From Metaphire vulgaris (Eukaryota > Annelida > Clitellata > Crassiclitellata > Megascolecidae), in NCBI GenBank assembly GCA_018105865.1, contig CM030868.1:10211745-10275744 (forward strand): DNA of 64,000 nucleotides, read 5' to 3'. Within the stretch, counting starts at the first letter, position 1, and the number at the start of each line of letters is the position of its first letter. Shown piece by piece: positions 21,016 to 32,349 of this stretch. Position numbers and translations under genes: made by a program. The notes below the pieces were generated by a model. That model was not told the origin of the DNA. It searched no databases and saw only the letters and a list, made by a program, of their open reading frames with translations.

Positions 21016-22125
21016 TAGTGCCCGAGTAGGTGTGGTTTTGGCACATTAGGGAATTTAGGGACAACTTTCGCACAATAGACATCAGACACTACAAAAATTC
21101 CTAAGTTCCAACTTCCAAGACATATTTATTGGAAACGTAATATAAAGTGCAACCATTTGAGCGTATTACAAAACCGACGTTACAACGTTATTAAGCAATC
21201 ATTAATAATTACATAAAGCAAGCAAATTCAACAGTGCTAACCCCCAATGCCCCATCAAGTGCTGGCATTAAACAAGCATATTCTTTCTTCCTTCTTAACA
21301 ACATTTATAGTATTTTGACACAAAGTAATATTAATTTTTATTTATTTACTTTATTAAGGTTATTACTGTACACGTGACGTGTATATAGAGTTTATCAATG
21401 TCGATATAATGGCGTCAGACCACACACATATATTATTGACTGGAGAGTCACCTGCTCAGTATTACAGAGAAAGCGCAATACGCCTACATGGCAAATGTGA
21501 ATTCAGGGCACAGTGCGTGTGCCTTGTCACTGCAGATTTTTTTTGGGGGGGAGGGGTGTGGAGGAGTGCGGGGGCGGGGGTGAGTTTTGGGGGATCTCCC
21601 CTAACAGGCATGGATATGACAATGGAGACAGTGATCGCCGGCTATTGGTGGCAGAATGGAAATAAACATTGAAGGAAACAAAGAATTTAGGACACCTGAT
21701 CAACTTTAGCCTAGAAGATGGTAGAAAAATCACAGATTTTTCATTTCTTGCGTTAACTCTATCGCTCCCTTTTTGCACCGTTTGCTAACTTTGCTTGCCA
21801 CCGCTGTAAAAAAATCATGCACTGAATCTCTACCGATCTCTGCAGGCCTTGCTATAAGTGCTTCGCTAGTCTGCTATAGCTACTAGCTACTTGCCACTAT
21901 TGACGTCATTACAGCATCGTAGCATTGCAGCACTGCAACTCTGCACTGCTAGCCTGAGAGCTATTTCGATCGACTCTTGAACGATCGGCTTCAACGCAGC
22001 TTTGCTTCCATGTACGTCTAGAAGTCAGGCTTGTTGTGACACTAAGTGTTGGCGAACGCTTTGTTAGAATCCTATGGTATTCGCTAAATTGCTGCGCAGC
22101 TGTGAAAAAGCCAGCGCTGGGTTAA
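21016..22125. other. Unique spacer
   Basis: No recognised gene. 21535-21600 is strongly G-rich on the plus strand (GGGGGGGAGGGG and GCGGGGGCGGGGG). 21820-21970 repeats CTGCACTGCTAGC-like and TAGCTACTAGC words without clear periodicity. Confidence 0.4.
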
Positions 22126-22133
22126 GTTCCTAG

Positions 22134-22433
22134 TAGTGGCGTAGCGTGCACTTTTGCGCCTCTGGCTCATGGCTAATCCGCCGCCCCAACTTCATTCATA
22201 TTATAGGCGGATCAAGGGTGTTTGGTGCCCGGGGACAAGAGATACTGATGGCACCCCTTAAAGCTAACTCTCGAAAATCTCCTGACAAGCGAAAAAGTCG
22301 TCACTTATTTCCTTTGCTAATTTGGTTAACGTTTGCCATTTATTTCACGTATTTCTCAAAATTTGCCGCCTCCCCCCAGTTGTGTGCCGCCTATGGCTAA
22401 AGACACACTAGCCGTTGGCACGCTTCGCCTTTG
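22134..22433. mobile_element. hAT-type MITE, GCGTAGCGTGC family, complete copy
   Basis: 300-bp element with TAGTGGCGTAGCGTGCAC and inverted CAAAGGCGAAGCGTGCCA ends. A perfect TSD, GTTCCTAG, lies at 22126-22133 and 22434-22441. Carries the GACAAGCGAAAAAGTCGTCA motif (22282-22304). Sister of the interrupted copy at 15797-16382. 22442-22744 shows nothing recognisable. Confidence 0.9.
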
Positions 22434-22744
22434 GTTCCTAGTCAAGTGTAAAATTCTTTAAACTCCTGAGAAAAATTCGTTCAATTAAATAATTAAAACG
22501 AATCGACAAAATTCTTATTAAGAAGACTTCGCAACTCACCAACATCGCAATTCAGCGACCATCTCAACAGATACAGACACTTCGGACGAGAAATAATCCA
22601 GCGTACACAAGATTTTGATGAACATTCTAACACTTGAATCACTTCTCTACCATTTCTCGACCGATTACCATTTCTATGCTGAGACGAAAGACAGCTATTA
22701 ATTGCCTTCGATGATAAGACCTCTTCAGTGTCACTTGAAAATTA

Positions 22745-24041
22745 TTTATCTGTTTGTCTGTATAAAGTCCAGTCTTGAATGTTCAATAACAAGCTTTCAT
22801 TGAACCCTCAAAAGTTGAGCTTTAACTTATTGAAACACCATTTAATCTTAGTAAATTTGACGACACAATTTCGGTTAAACTCGACTACATTTCGGTCACT
22901 GCCAGTGTTTATTCTAGCCACCTTGACATTGGGGGGGGTTGAAAAAATGTTTGGGGGGAGAAGGTTTGTCTGCCCAAAAACCTTGACGAGCAAAAAAGGT
23001 CATCCTGATATTTTTCTCTCGAATGTGTTAAAAAAGGTCATCACATCCTTCATTTTCTTTCAAATATCAAATACTCTTCTATATGGTCATATCCTTCTCT
23101 TTTTCCCCTTTCCCTCTCGAAAATTAAAAAAACCCTCTCGTCACACTTTTTGGGGAAGGGAAATTTCCATCCCTCAATGCAACATATAGACTTTTTTTGG
23201 AGGGGATTTTCAATCTTGGGGGAATCCCCCAAAAGGGCCTAGAATAAACACTGGTCACTGCAACTCAGTCTGTCCGCAACCTGGATGTAATATTTGATTT
23301 AAAAACATGTCTTTTAATGACCATATAAATAAAGTATGCAAAGCTGCTCATATGCAAATTAGAGACATTTACGAATTCGTGACCGTGTGCCCAAGTCTGC
23401 CCTGGTTCCTCTTGCCAATGCTTTTGTTACCAGTAGACTTGATTATTGCAATTCCCTGTACAATGGTATGGCCAAATCTAATGCGCAAAAGCTCCAAAGG
23501 ATTCAAAATTCTATTTCTCGGGCCATTTCTAAAACTCGTAAGCATGATCACATTAAAGTTTGATTAAACCTGTCCTTCAAAAGTTACACTGGCTACCCGT
23601 TGAACAGAGAATTATATTCAAGACTAGTCTTGGTTTATAAAACACTGCAGTCCGTCCGGCCAACCGCAATATTTGAGATCAATGCTAGACAACCCAAAGC
23701 ATTCTCATTCAACAAGATCCGCTAATTCATTGTTAAATATACCTAGAACCAACACTGAATTTGGTAAGAGCGCTTTCCCTATTTCTGGCCCAAAACATGG
23801 AACTCACTTCTCTCGGCTGTCAGATCTTCCAAAGAATTGAGTATTTTCTGATCTAGACTAAAACCCCATCTCTTTAGATTAGGATATCCTCCATAGCTCC
23901 ACCTCACTTTCTCACTGTCTGATTCCTCGAATGGCCTGGTCTTTTGCTGATGAATTTGAAGTACCATCGACTGATACCCTTAGAAGTTAGAGCATTAGAA
24001 ATGGTGCTATAAAAGCGCATGATGACAATGATGATTATTAT
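22745..24041 (+). pseudogene. L2/CR1-like LINE reverse transcriptase, interrupted
   Basis: Reading across frameshifts: NNKLSLNPQK, LSKFDDTISVKLDYISVTA, [MITE 22903-23253], SVRNLDVIF, FNDHINKVCKAAHMQIRDI, SRLDYCNSLYNGMAK-like, LQRIQNSISRAISKTRKHDH, KLHWLPVEQRI and a WNSLLSA tail. This is the standard L2/CR1 order from the late palm domain to the C-terminus. 5' truncated near 22745. A MITE splits it and several frames are broken. The 3' end runs into a long microsatellite. Confidence 0.85.
22903..23253. mobile_element. hAT-type MITE, CAGTGTTTATTCTAG family
   Basis: Complete 351-bp element with CAGTGTTTATTCTAGCC and inverted GGGCCTAGAATAAACACTG ends. A perfect TSD, GTCACTGC, lies at 22895-22902 and 23254-23261. 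Removing it restores continuous LINE coding similarity across the junction. Carries the GACGAGCAAAAAAGGTCATC motif at 22985-23004 and a partial one near 23030. Confidence 0.95.
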
Positions 24042-24209
<168 letters not shown>

Positions 24210-24243
24210 AGAAAGCGCATAGCTGTCATGTAGCCTACAACGG

Positions 24244-24600
24244 TTAATTACCGACAGTTCCATCTGATAGGGAGACGGCCTCCACCAAAGAAAGTGACTG
24301 CTCAAGTGCACTTAATAGCTCCGACGTCGATTCCACTATCGTCATCGATTTCATGACCAGTCTGGATAGACTGAACAACAACATGAAGCTTACAGAGACA
24401 GCGACCTTCAAATGAGCCTTGATCATTAAGATGACTAGAAGCTCAGTAAATTCAGAGAATAACTGAATTGAATTCAAACAGTCCTTGAGGCCAAAAGCAT
24501 AGTCAAGAGATGCATTCCCACGCAGGTCTAATACATAGGCCACATAACTATGTGTCGGAATTTGAATGGATGAGATAACAGTGACTATTTTCTTTATCAT
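24244..24600 (-). other. Unrecognised 118-codon frame
   Basis: The minus-strand frame has several hydrophobic stretches (FTELLVILMI, SFMLLFSLSRLVM) but no motif I know. It sits between TEs with no host-gene context. May be chance or a fragment of an unknown element. Not called as a gene. Confidence 0.2.
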
Positions 24601-24736
24601 TTCAGTTCTAGATAAAACACATCATTTATGGGAGAATTTAAAAAAACTCCGATTAAATCATGATGCACCAGTTGAAAAATCCTAATGGCAGAGACAATGT
24701 TCTGAAATATGGCGAAAGTGCTCATAATAAATAAGG

Positions 24737-25725
24737 CAGGGGTATTCAACTGGCGGCCCGCGGGCCAGATCCGGCCCAGCAGAGGCTGGGAAATGGATCG
24801 CGATGATCCGGAAACAATCGATAACTTTCTACTAATGCATACGAAATATTTTTAGATGTCTTGTTTCTAACTTACCTGCTATCTAGTATTCATAAACCGT
24901 ATTCCTTTAGGCCAGTGGTGCACAACCTTTTTCGGTCGCGGGTCACAGTTCTATTTCTGAAATCCTTCGTGGGCCAGACTCATCTGACGCCTGCCAATTA
25001 TGTCTTTGTTTTAAGTTTATTACAATTTAATACAAAATCACTTTTTAAATTGAGATACATTGTACACTACTGTAGAGTGTCTTATACAATATCAGTACAG
25101 TAAGGCCTGGGTATGCCTTTATAGAAGCTTCTAAACATAAAGTTTATAGTTATATGATATGTTAAAGTCAAACATACTTAGTAGAGTCTAAAGTAGACTT
25201 ATACTAGTCTCATAAGACCTATATGAAAAGTTCATAATATAAAGTTATAAACTTAGTGTACAACAAACGCACACATTGGACTATTGTATGCGTCACTATC
25301 AGTTTTAACTTTGAAAGATTGAAACCAGGAAGTCAGTGTGATGGCTGTGTTTGCATCTCTGCAACCAGCTTACAGATGTCGATTGACATAGCAAAGCAAA
25401 CAGTAGAGCTCACTCAGTCCACTCGTCATGACCGCAGCGAAATTTAGAGATATTCGCCATTATAGATTTAATTTAAATATTAACAACATCCTGGGCTCTA
25501 AAACCGTCACGAACGGCATTGAGAGAAGGCATGACATGTTGGTATTTTCATTTAGGGCCTAGTTCTCGCGGACCATATGGCGAGTCGTCGCGGGCACGAT
25601 GTGGCCCGCGGGCCGGACGTTGTGCACCACTACTTTAAACCTAACTAAAAATATTTGCAGCAGGCCCTCGGGCGCCAAATCATACACAAATTTGGCCCGT
25701 CATGAAATTTAATTGAATACCAAGG
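24737..25725. mobile_element. Outer hAT-type MITE with nested insertion
   Basis: Starts CAGGGGTATTCAACTGGCGG and ends with a decayed partner (ATTTAATTGAATACCAAGG). Flanking 8-mers AAATAAGG and ACATAAAG match at 6 of 8. The GGCCCGCGGGCC block next to the end is typical of one widespread hAT terminus. It is split by the element at 24913-25632. Confidence 0.75.
24913..25632. mobile_element. hAT-type element nested in another hAT MITE
   Basis: 720-bp element with CAGTGGTGCACAACC and inverted CGTTGTGCACCACTA ends. TSD CTTTAGGC / CTTTAAAC (6 of 8) at 24905-24912 and 25633-25640. GC-rich blocks (CGGTCGCGGG; GGCCCGCGGGCC) sit inside both ends. No coding capacity. Confidence 0.88.
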
Positions 25726-25733
25726 ACATAAAG

Positions 25734-26088
25734 TGAAGCTGAAACTGAGGCCATGGTTGTTCAATAACCGTGTGATTCCAGTGCTCATGCTTGGGACCAA
25801 AAGAAACCCACGAAGTTACGGACGCCGTGAAATCCGTGCTTTTTGGCGTTTGCCGTGAATTGTTTCATATACAAATTCCGAGGACTTAGACACTTTTGTG
25901 AAATAAATAATTAATATTTAATGATTCAAGTGATCATATTATTTAACTTTAATTTGGTATTTTGCACCAATGGTATACATTCAGAACCATAAACATAACG
26001 CGAAGTAATTAGTTTTTTTAGTGTTTGTGGTAGTCTGGTAGATAATACAATTTGTATAATTGCTTATTAATTCCTCGCATCACTGCCC
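25734..26088. other. Spacer, nothing recognised
   Basis: AT-rich; no repeat or frame that I could assign. Confidence 0.35.
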
Positions 26089-26250
26089 TTTGGATATATC
26101 GACTGTTGCCTGGCTGATCATTCAGATCATTCAACTTTCCCATAGCTATTTTAAGAAAAGCTAAGCGCATAAGAATAAGCAGCTAATGATGTACTACTTA
26201 CCAAAGCGCTATGTAAATCCATGAAATTTACTTACTTACTTACGTAAGTA
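26089..26250 (+). repeat. Short dispersed repeat with TTAC tail, copy 1
   Basis: Shares with 36215-36385 the string AAGCGCATAAGAATAAGCAG, an AAAGCGCTAT word and a tail of TTAC/ACTT units. Likely the 3' end of an L2-like LINE or a SINE using it. Confidence 0.7.
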
Positions 26251-26339
26251 GCACCGCTGACGTAATCTAAGTTTCTTAGTCACAGGTCTCAGTCGTTAGA
26301 ATTAGTTGTTGTCGATTCGCCGCTAATTTTGTTTAAAAG

Positions 26340-26650
26340 ACTTAGAGAGAAAGTTTTTTTTTACAATGAAGCAGTATGCTGGAACCAGACGACACAACAT
26401 GAAACTGTTTAAGAAACGAGTTGGGAGATGCAAACAGTACTTTTTTAGTGCAAGAGTGGTGGACAGATGGAATGAATTGGACGACAATATATTGTAATGG
26501 TTATGAGTGTGAACGACTTCAAAATGGGCCTCAGTACTGTAGGCTTAAGGTTACTAGATGTGGATGAGTGCGACAGGGGTTCTCACACAGGGAAGACCCT
26601 ACCGAACCACTTTAAACCTTGTTATTATTTATTATTTATTATTTCAACAT
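26340..26650 (+). pseudogene. CR1-group LINE 3' end, second copy
   Basis: Encodes MKQYAGTRRHNMKLFKKR and YFFSARVVDRWNEL before the stop, then the same 3' UTR as the minus-strand copy at 6716-7303 (GGTTCTCACACAGGGAAGAC, AACCACTTTAAACCTTG) and an ATT-rich tail. The WNEL-type block is the usual final motif of CR1-group reverse transcriptases. Confidence 0.85.
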
Positions 26651-26699
26651 CAATGTGAGTAATATTATTACGATGGAGACAGCGGTGTGATAAATAAAT

Positions 26700-27930
26700 A
26701 GGCAAACTATTGAAACTAGAGTCCGATACATTGTGACAGACAACGCATCGAATATGCACAAGGCTATTGATGTGATGTGCGGCAAATAAGACGACATAGA
26801 TGGCAGCCATACTGCCATTGGTCATTGCATCATTGTGCTGTGATTTGGAAGTTGATCTGAATCTTCAGTCGGGTTTTAGCGGAAATCGTGAGCACATTTC
26901 TTGTTTTTTTCCATTCGCTGCAGCTCGTGGTGCGAGTTGGTTTTGCCAGTGGCGTAGCCAGGATTTTCCGAAGGGGATACGAACGACCATTCCTCAACTT
27001 CGGAAAACATCTGACGAGCAAGCAGAAAAGGTCGTCATTTATTATTTCGCTAAGTTAAGTTATCTATATACCCTAGTTATATGAGTGCGGACAGACTTAT
27101 ACAGCTATATTGATATTTAGTTTGCTTCTTTTTTATTTTTTTGCTACCCTAAATCCGATTTTAGCGCCCATCCACCCACAGAATAATAATAATAATACAT
27201 AATTAAAAAAATGGTCGGCCAACCAAAGGGTTTAACGTTCAACCTCCCCCTTGGCTACGCCACTGAGTTTGGCAGTACTGTCATCAGGTCGATCATTTCT
27301 GTCTAAATGCTGTAAGATTGCCAACATTGTTCACCAAAGTGCCTTGTTTCGGAGTCGATTTGAAGCAGTGATGGGCTCTGGGAAATCAATCGCATCCAGA
27401 AATGACACCACGTGGAACAGCGTCGTTAAACGACTTCACTCTTTTTTGTCGCTTGATGTTGGCCTGTTGAATCAAGTGCAAAATGATACAAACCATCAAA
27501 ATCTGATTTTATCAGACAAAGAAATGTCGCAGTTGAAAGAGCTTGTTGACATTCTTAATCCATTTGCAGAAGCAACGGACCTTACTAAAGAGAAAATACA
27601 GTAGTGTTACACCCAGTTGTGTGATGCCTATTATTCTATACCTTAGGGCCAAGCTTGAATACCATCTTTGTAATCCAGGGTAATTTTGTATTCTTGCTAT
27701 TCTCCTTCACAGTCTTCATAGTAGATTCACTGGAATATTCAAATCACTCGACATCAGTAGTCCATCAGAATTTCGCGAACAGTTACATAGTCTACGGTTT
27801 GACAGCCAACTTTTATCTTGGCACCAGAACTCGCTCGATTGTATGCTTATCACTGGTTGCAAGACTACCCTGGAAATGAAGAGCAAAAAGAAGCCATCAG
27901 ATACTATAGACAGATGGTTTGTGTTCATTC
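26700..27930 (+). pseudogene. Broken hAT transposase (ZBED-like), interrupted by a MITE
   Basis: Fragments in order: RYIVTDNASNMHKAIDV (the VTDN...SN region of the RNase-H-like fold), HSLQLVVRVG, [MITE 26947-27265], then KCCKIANIVHQSALFRSRFE, TTWNSVVKRLHSFLSLD (the TRWNS-type block), and LKELVDILNPFAEATDLT, which is typical of ZBED4/ZBED6-like hAT transposases. Stops, frameshifts and the insertion make it non-functional. The BED finger and the dimerisation end are not visible. It shows that hAT transposase genes existed here, consistent with the many hAT-type MITEs. Confidence 0.8.
26947..27265. mobile_element. hAT-type MITE, CAGTGGCGTAGCCAGGA family, inside the transposase pseudogene
   Basis: 319-bp element with CAGTGGCGTAGCCAGGAT and inverted TTGGCTACGCCACTG ends. 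Flanking 8-mers GGTTTTGC / AGTTTGGC match at 6 of 8. The internal motif GACGAGCAAGCAGAAAAGG is at 27012-27037. It interrupts the hAT transposase, so it is younger than that gene copy. Confidence 0.88.
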
Positions 27931-28578
27931 AGCAAAAATTATTTATTTATATATGGCAATCTTACAGTAATTTGATAACTTCATATGCATGGCATACATG
28001 GCACACATAGTGTAATGGCACATATAGTGAACGACTGTCCACTTACTCGTTTTAACGGAGGTCTTCCTGGTTTTAATGCTGCCGATGAGGAGGCTGTCTG
28101 CTGGCCTCGCACGCAATGCAAATCCTAATATAATATATAACTTCATAAAATTTTACCAATTATCAGTGTCATGACTTGCAAATTCGTGCACAGCGCACAA
28201 TTGTGTTGTTTGATAATTACAGGACTGCTGTCTGCAGAATAGAGAAAGTTAAACAGCGGAGACGGAATTCCTGCAACAAGAACACTTCACCAAAACGATG
28301 ACTCCACATGCAATCCGCCAATTGCAGAACGACACTGTTATCTGTTTTCCCACTACAAAAAAAAATCCGACACAAGTATTGTTCTTGTTTTTTAAATATT
28401 CAGCAGGAACATTTACTTATCAACAAATTTTATACTACTGCGGTTCAGAAAATACATTGATTCTGTTCTTTCGGCACCGTGATTGAATTTCAATCATGTA
28501 TTGCATCAATTTTTAAAATAAGAATTTTGATGTACCTGTATTTAAAATGTCTTTTATCAACAATCTGATTTTTAAATG
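27931..28578. other. Spacer, nothing recognised
   Basis: No frame with a hAT or other motif continues here. AT-rich. Confidence 0.35.
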
Positions 28579-28586
28579 CTATACAG

Positions 28587-29271
28587 CAGGCATGTCAAAC
28601 TCATGGACCTCCGAGGGCCGCATGCGTCATATTGGTATTGTCACGGGGGCCACACACAACAATTAATAATTGTGCACATTGCAACTAATTGAAATCATTT
28701 AATATTTAATGCTTCATTTTTTGTTACTTCAATTTAGAACCATACAATGTGCATACAAATGGTTCAACAGCATTCACGATTACAAAGTAGTTAAGACTAG
28801 GTCATTAAGTAGCTTGACAAAAGATTAATTTTATATTGTAACATTTGTTTGCAGTTTGTTAGACAGTTAGAGCAACAAGTGCACTTAACGCAGTGTTCCA
28901 AAATTACAGCAATTCAAAACTTAAAATTTATTTATTTAAGCTGTCTTAATGTTTCGTCCTAAGGCTTGACATCTCTTGTTGCTGACAAGTTTTTGTATGC
29001 CTGGCTGAAATATCTGATATGACAAATGTCTGAGATGACAAATGTTGATCGCTAAACCTTGTTCTAGGAGAAGTTTTCGTTAATTTCATGAAAGAAAAGA
29101 AAGGTCACACACATAGGTTTACAAAAACATTGCCATAAACGATCTGACTTGAGAAATTGTGTTGTTTAAAAAGCATTCAAATTTGTAGAAATCTATGTGC
29201 GGGCCGCAGGTCAGCATGTAAAAGACCGCGTGCGGCCAGGGGGCCACCGGCCCGCCAGTTTGACATGCCTG
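28587..29271. mobile_element. hAT-type MITE, CAGGCATGTCAAACT family
   Basis: 685-bp element with CAGGCATGTCAAACT and its exact inverted partner at the right end. A perfect TSD, CTATACAG, lies at 28579-28586 and 29272-29279. GC-rich GGGCCGC blocks sit next to both ends. Non-coding. Confidence 0.95.
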
Positions 29272-29372
29272 CTATACAGCACAATGTAGTATGTGCTTAA
29301 TTTTGCACCTATCATTGTTGCCATAGGTAGAGACGCTGATACAGACAGTCCAGAGCGCTAATTGAATAAATA

Positions 29373-31600
29373 CACTGGTCAACAATTTTTATGCAAGTTT
29401 TTGTTTCCTCTACAAATTTTGGTGAAACTAATAGATTTTTACTTGCTGAGCACAAATATGTAATTAGAATTTCTGTATCGCGTAAGGTTTTTAAGAAATC
29501 GACAATTTAGCATTTAGCATTTAGTATTGTAACGTCTTCTGCAACATAATCCTACAGAAGGATCTAGGCATTAATGACAAGACATGAGAAAATTAGAAAT
29601 GTTTTGTTGTAGATTTTTTTTGTAGTCACTGTCCTGTGCTTCACGTATCAGTGACCAACAGTAGTCTCCGAGCATAGACGGACTCCACTTTCCCTGGTAG
29701 CGTTTCTCGATGCTGGCAATGTCTTTGTGAAATCTTTCACCATGTTCATCACTGACGGCGCCGAGATTGTCTGGGAAGTCCAAGTGAGAATGGAGGAAAT
29801 GTATCTTCAGTGACATGTTGCATTTCATTGCCTTGTAAGCTTGTAGCAGATTTCCAACTTGTTCAACATAGTTTGGCGCCTTGTAGTTGCCCAGAAAGTT
29901 AGCAACAACACCCCTGAAGGCTGTCCAGGCAACATGCTCGGCACCCTGCAGAAGACCCTCAAAGTGACTGTCCTTGAGCATCTCTCGAATCTGTGGGCCA
30001 ACAAAAACGCCTTCTTTTATTTTAGCATCACTGGTGCGTGGAAGCCTCTGTCGTAAGTATGTAAAGGCTTCACTTTCTTTGTTCATTGCTTTGACAAAGT
30101 TTTTCATTAACCCAAGTTTGATGTGCAAAGGTAAATGGCAAAGATAAATGTTCTTCGGATCAACGAGAGGATCATGTTTAACGTTCTTCTGTCTTGGAAC
30201 CAAGTCCCTGCGAGGTGGCCAGACCTTTCTCACATAATGTGAATCTCTAGCTCGGCTGTCCCACTCGCAAAGAAAGCAGCAGTACTTGGTGTAGCCTAGC
30301 TGCAGACCGAGTAGAATTGCAACAACTTTCAGATATCCACATATATTCCAGTTGTATCTCGAGTAATCTATGTGTTTCAATAGCAGCTGCATGTTCTCAT
30401 ATGTTTCCTTCATGTAAGCAGCATGTCCAATGGGTACTGAAGGGTATGAATTGCCATTGTGCACCAAAACAGCCTTTAAACTTAACAGCGAAGAGTCAAC
30501 AAAAATTCGCCATTCGGATGGATTGTGCTTACAGCCGAAAGCAGAAAGCAATCGACAAGCAATCTCTGACCAGATCATTGAGCTCTGCCTGAGAAATCAA
30601 ATGAGGATTGCTGGATGTCGATGGCTCAAACTCTGGGTCTTCCGTAGCTGAGTCATCAACTATCTGCAGCATTTCATCTGTCTCTGCATGCTCGTCCTCG
30701 TCCTCCAGTGTCCAAAACTCGGGGGTTGGAGCAGGAAGACTCTCGTCGTGTGGAACTGGTCTGATTGCCGAGGCAAGGTTAGGATACTCAATAGACTTCC
30801 TATTCTTTGAAGAAAATCCTGTAACATTCGTCATGCAGAAATAGCAATCCGTTACATGATTATTCTGCTCCCTCCATATCATTGGTATGGCGAATGGCAT
30901 GGATGGACGCTTACCTGCAAGCCAAGCTCGTAGACTGGTAGCACAAGATGAACAACATAGATGAGGTGCCCATACTTTGTCCTGGTCGCCAATTTTGCAT
31001 CCAAATTATAACTCATATTCTTTCTTTATGATTGCTGTCATACTCCGCTTCTGTGATTTCAACGTAAACTCTCCATAGAAGTAGCAGAACGTGTCACTGC
31101 TATTGCGACATCGACGCGACATTTCAGAAACTTTAATTAAATTAGTTAATATATTCAATTCACAGCCTTTAACTAAGCAGTTATATCTCATCAAATAGAA
31201 AGACTGCAGCAATGCTTCCTAGTGCTGCTTGTTATTTATCGTAACCATAGCAACAATACATGCTAGGCATGTAGTCTTGAAGACAGGTTTGGGCGCGTCT
31301 GGGCATGTCTGGACATGCCTAATTATACTAAAAATCCTTGTATTTAAGTGAGCCAGCAGTGCATATTACATCTGTTATGGCGGTCACATAAGATTCTTGC
31401 CTAACCTGAATACCCATAACTCAGATAACTCTAAAAAACCACGATTTTAAAATTCTTATAATTTTAAAATTTAAAATCAGCTTTTTCTAAAAAAAACTTA
31501 CGTGATAGGAAAATTTCAAAATTATTCCTGTAATCAACATGACAAAATCTACCTGGAACACCAGAAATTGCACAGGAAACAAAAACCTTGTTGATCAGTG
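29373..31600 (-). mobile_element. CACTA-like DNA transposon with inverted repeats of about 130 bp
   Basis: The left end CACTGGTCAACAA and right end (inverted) CACTGATCAACAA begin terminal inverted repeats that align at roughly 70% for about 130 bp, with TTTTTGTTTCC and TATCRCGTAAG blocks in both. ATA flanks both ends (29370-29372 and 31601-31603), a possible 3-bp TSD. CACTR termini with a 3-bp TSD are the CMC (CACTA/EnSpm, Mirage, Chapaev) signature. The minus strand carries one broken protein-coding region (29571-31212), so this is a once-autonomous element of about 2.2 kb. Confidence 0.75.
29571..31212 (-). pseudogene. Broken transposase-like gene of a widespread uncharacterised invertebrate family
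   Basis: Three colinear parts. N-terminal part (31212-31006): MSRRCRNSSDTFCYFYGEFT to KKEYEL, then TAA at 31006-31008. Second part (to 30529, same frame): GCKIGDQDKVWAPH, CCSSCATSLRAW, MPFAIPMIWREQNNH, CYFCMTNVTG, then an acidic linker and LNDLVRD. The paired cysteines suggest zinc-binding modules. Third part (30578-29571, shifted frame): NPSEWRIFVDSSLLSLKAVL, CCFLCEWDSRARDSHY, SDAKIKEGVFVGPQI, KIHFLHSHLDFPDNLGAVSD and EHGERFHKDI. I recall near-identical full-length proteins from many insects and cnidarians, usually unnamed. Against that memory, this copy has one nonsense codon and an internal deletion with frameshift between LVRD and NPSEW. Conserved D, H and E residues in the third part are candidates for the catalytic set. 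Confidence 0.8.
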
Positions 31601-31603
31601 ATA

Positions 31604-32125
31604 TCTGCAGCTCATAAATGCACGAGATCCGGAAGAACCATAGCTGACAGCTTTGACAAACTTACATAAATGCGAACTCATCTCGAAGCTCTCTAGCAGA
31701 ATTCTTTGTTACGCAGCCACGTCGGCATAAGTTGAATGAGTGTTTTCGCAAAGTGGTTTCATAATTAGACCTCATCGTCTGCGCATGGCTGATCAGCTGC
31801 TGGAAGCACTTGCGTGTTTGAAATGCAGCATTGCAGTTGACTAGATTGTGTTTTACAACATTCTTTTTATTGCTTTTTAATTTTGTGATTTCAATTGAAA
31901 TCGTTTTTGGTTCATCCTTTCTGTCTTTTTTTCTGTCAGACAGAGGTCGGTCCCTGTCCTTAATCCTTGTCCTTGGAGGTCAGTCCTTGTGGTCCTTGTG
32001 CTTGGGGTTCGATCTTCGTCCTTTGGGGTAGGTCCTCGTCCTTATACTCGTCCTTGGGGTCTGTCCTTGTCCTTGTGCTTGGGAAGTCAGTTCTTGTAAA
32101 CATCTCTGCTTGTCACAGTTATAAT
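31604..32125. repeat. Spacer with a degenerate GTCCTTG minisatellite
   Basis: 31940-32100 repeats GTCCTTGTCCTTGGGGTC-like units about eight times with variable spacing. 31604-31939 shows nothing recognisable. Confidence 0.6.
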
Positions 32126-32129
32126 CATG

Positions 32130-32345
32130 TAGACCTACAGTTGGAAAACGTTTACCTTCATTCCTAAGCGACCCACAGAGAGAATCGTACCTTTAAACGC
32201 ACAGAAGTATTTAACACAATTATTGATTGTGACTGAAAGCTCCATTAGACCAAGTGCAACGCAATTAGCAGGTGTTCGCAAATTAATGCAATATGACTAG
32301 TCTTTGAATTGGCAGATCTCAATTTTCACGGTTACAATCCTAGTG
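32130..32345. repeat. Diverged segmental repeat S, copy 1
   Basis: Aligns loosely with 34480-34700: shared GTGACTGAAAGCTCCATTAG-like, CGCAATTA..GGTG, AAATTAA..C..ATGACT and CACGGTTAC.ATCCTAGTG words in the same order. A shorter relative lies at 47880-47960, upstream of the second GT61 gene. Nature unknown (old duplication or old element). Confidence 0.5.
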
Positions 32346-32349
32346 ATGA

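Noticed and set aside
24244..24600. 118-codon minus-strand frame with hydrophobic stretches
   Set aside because: No recognisable family and only TE neighbours; kept as an unclassified note, not as a gene.
29859..30844. Plus-strand frames over the transposase-like pseudogene
   Set aside because: Antisense shadows of the minus-strand coding region.
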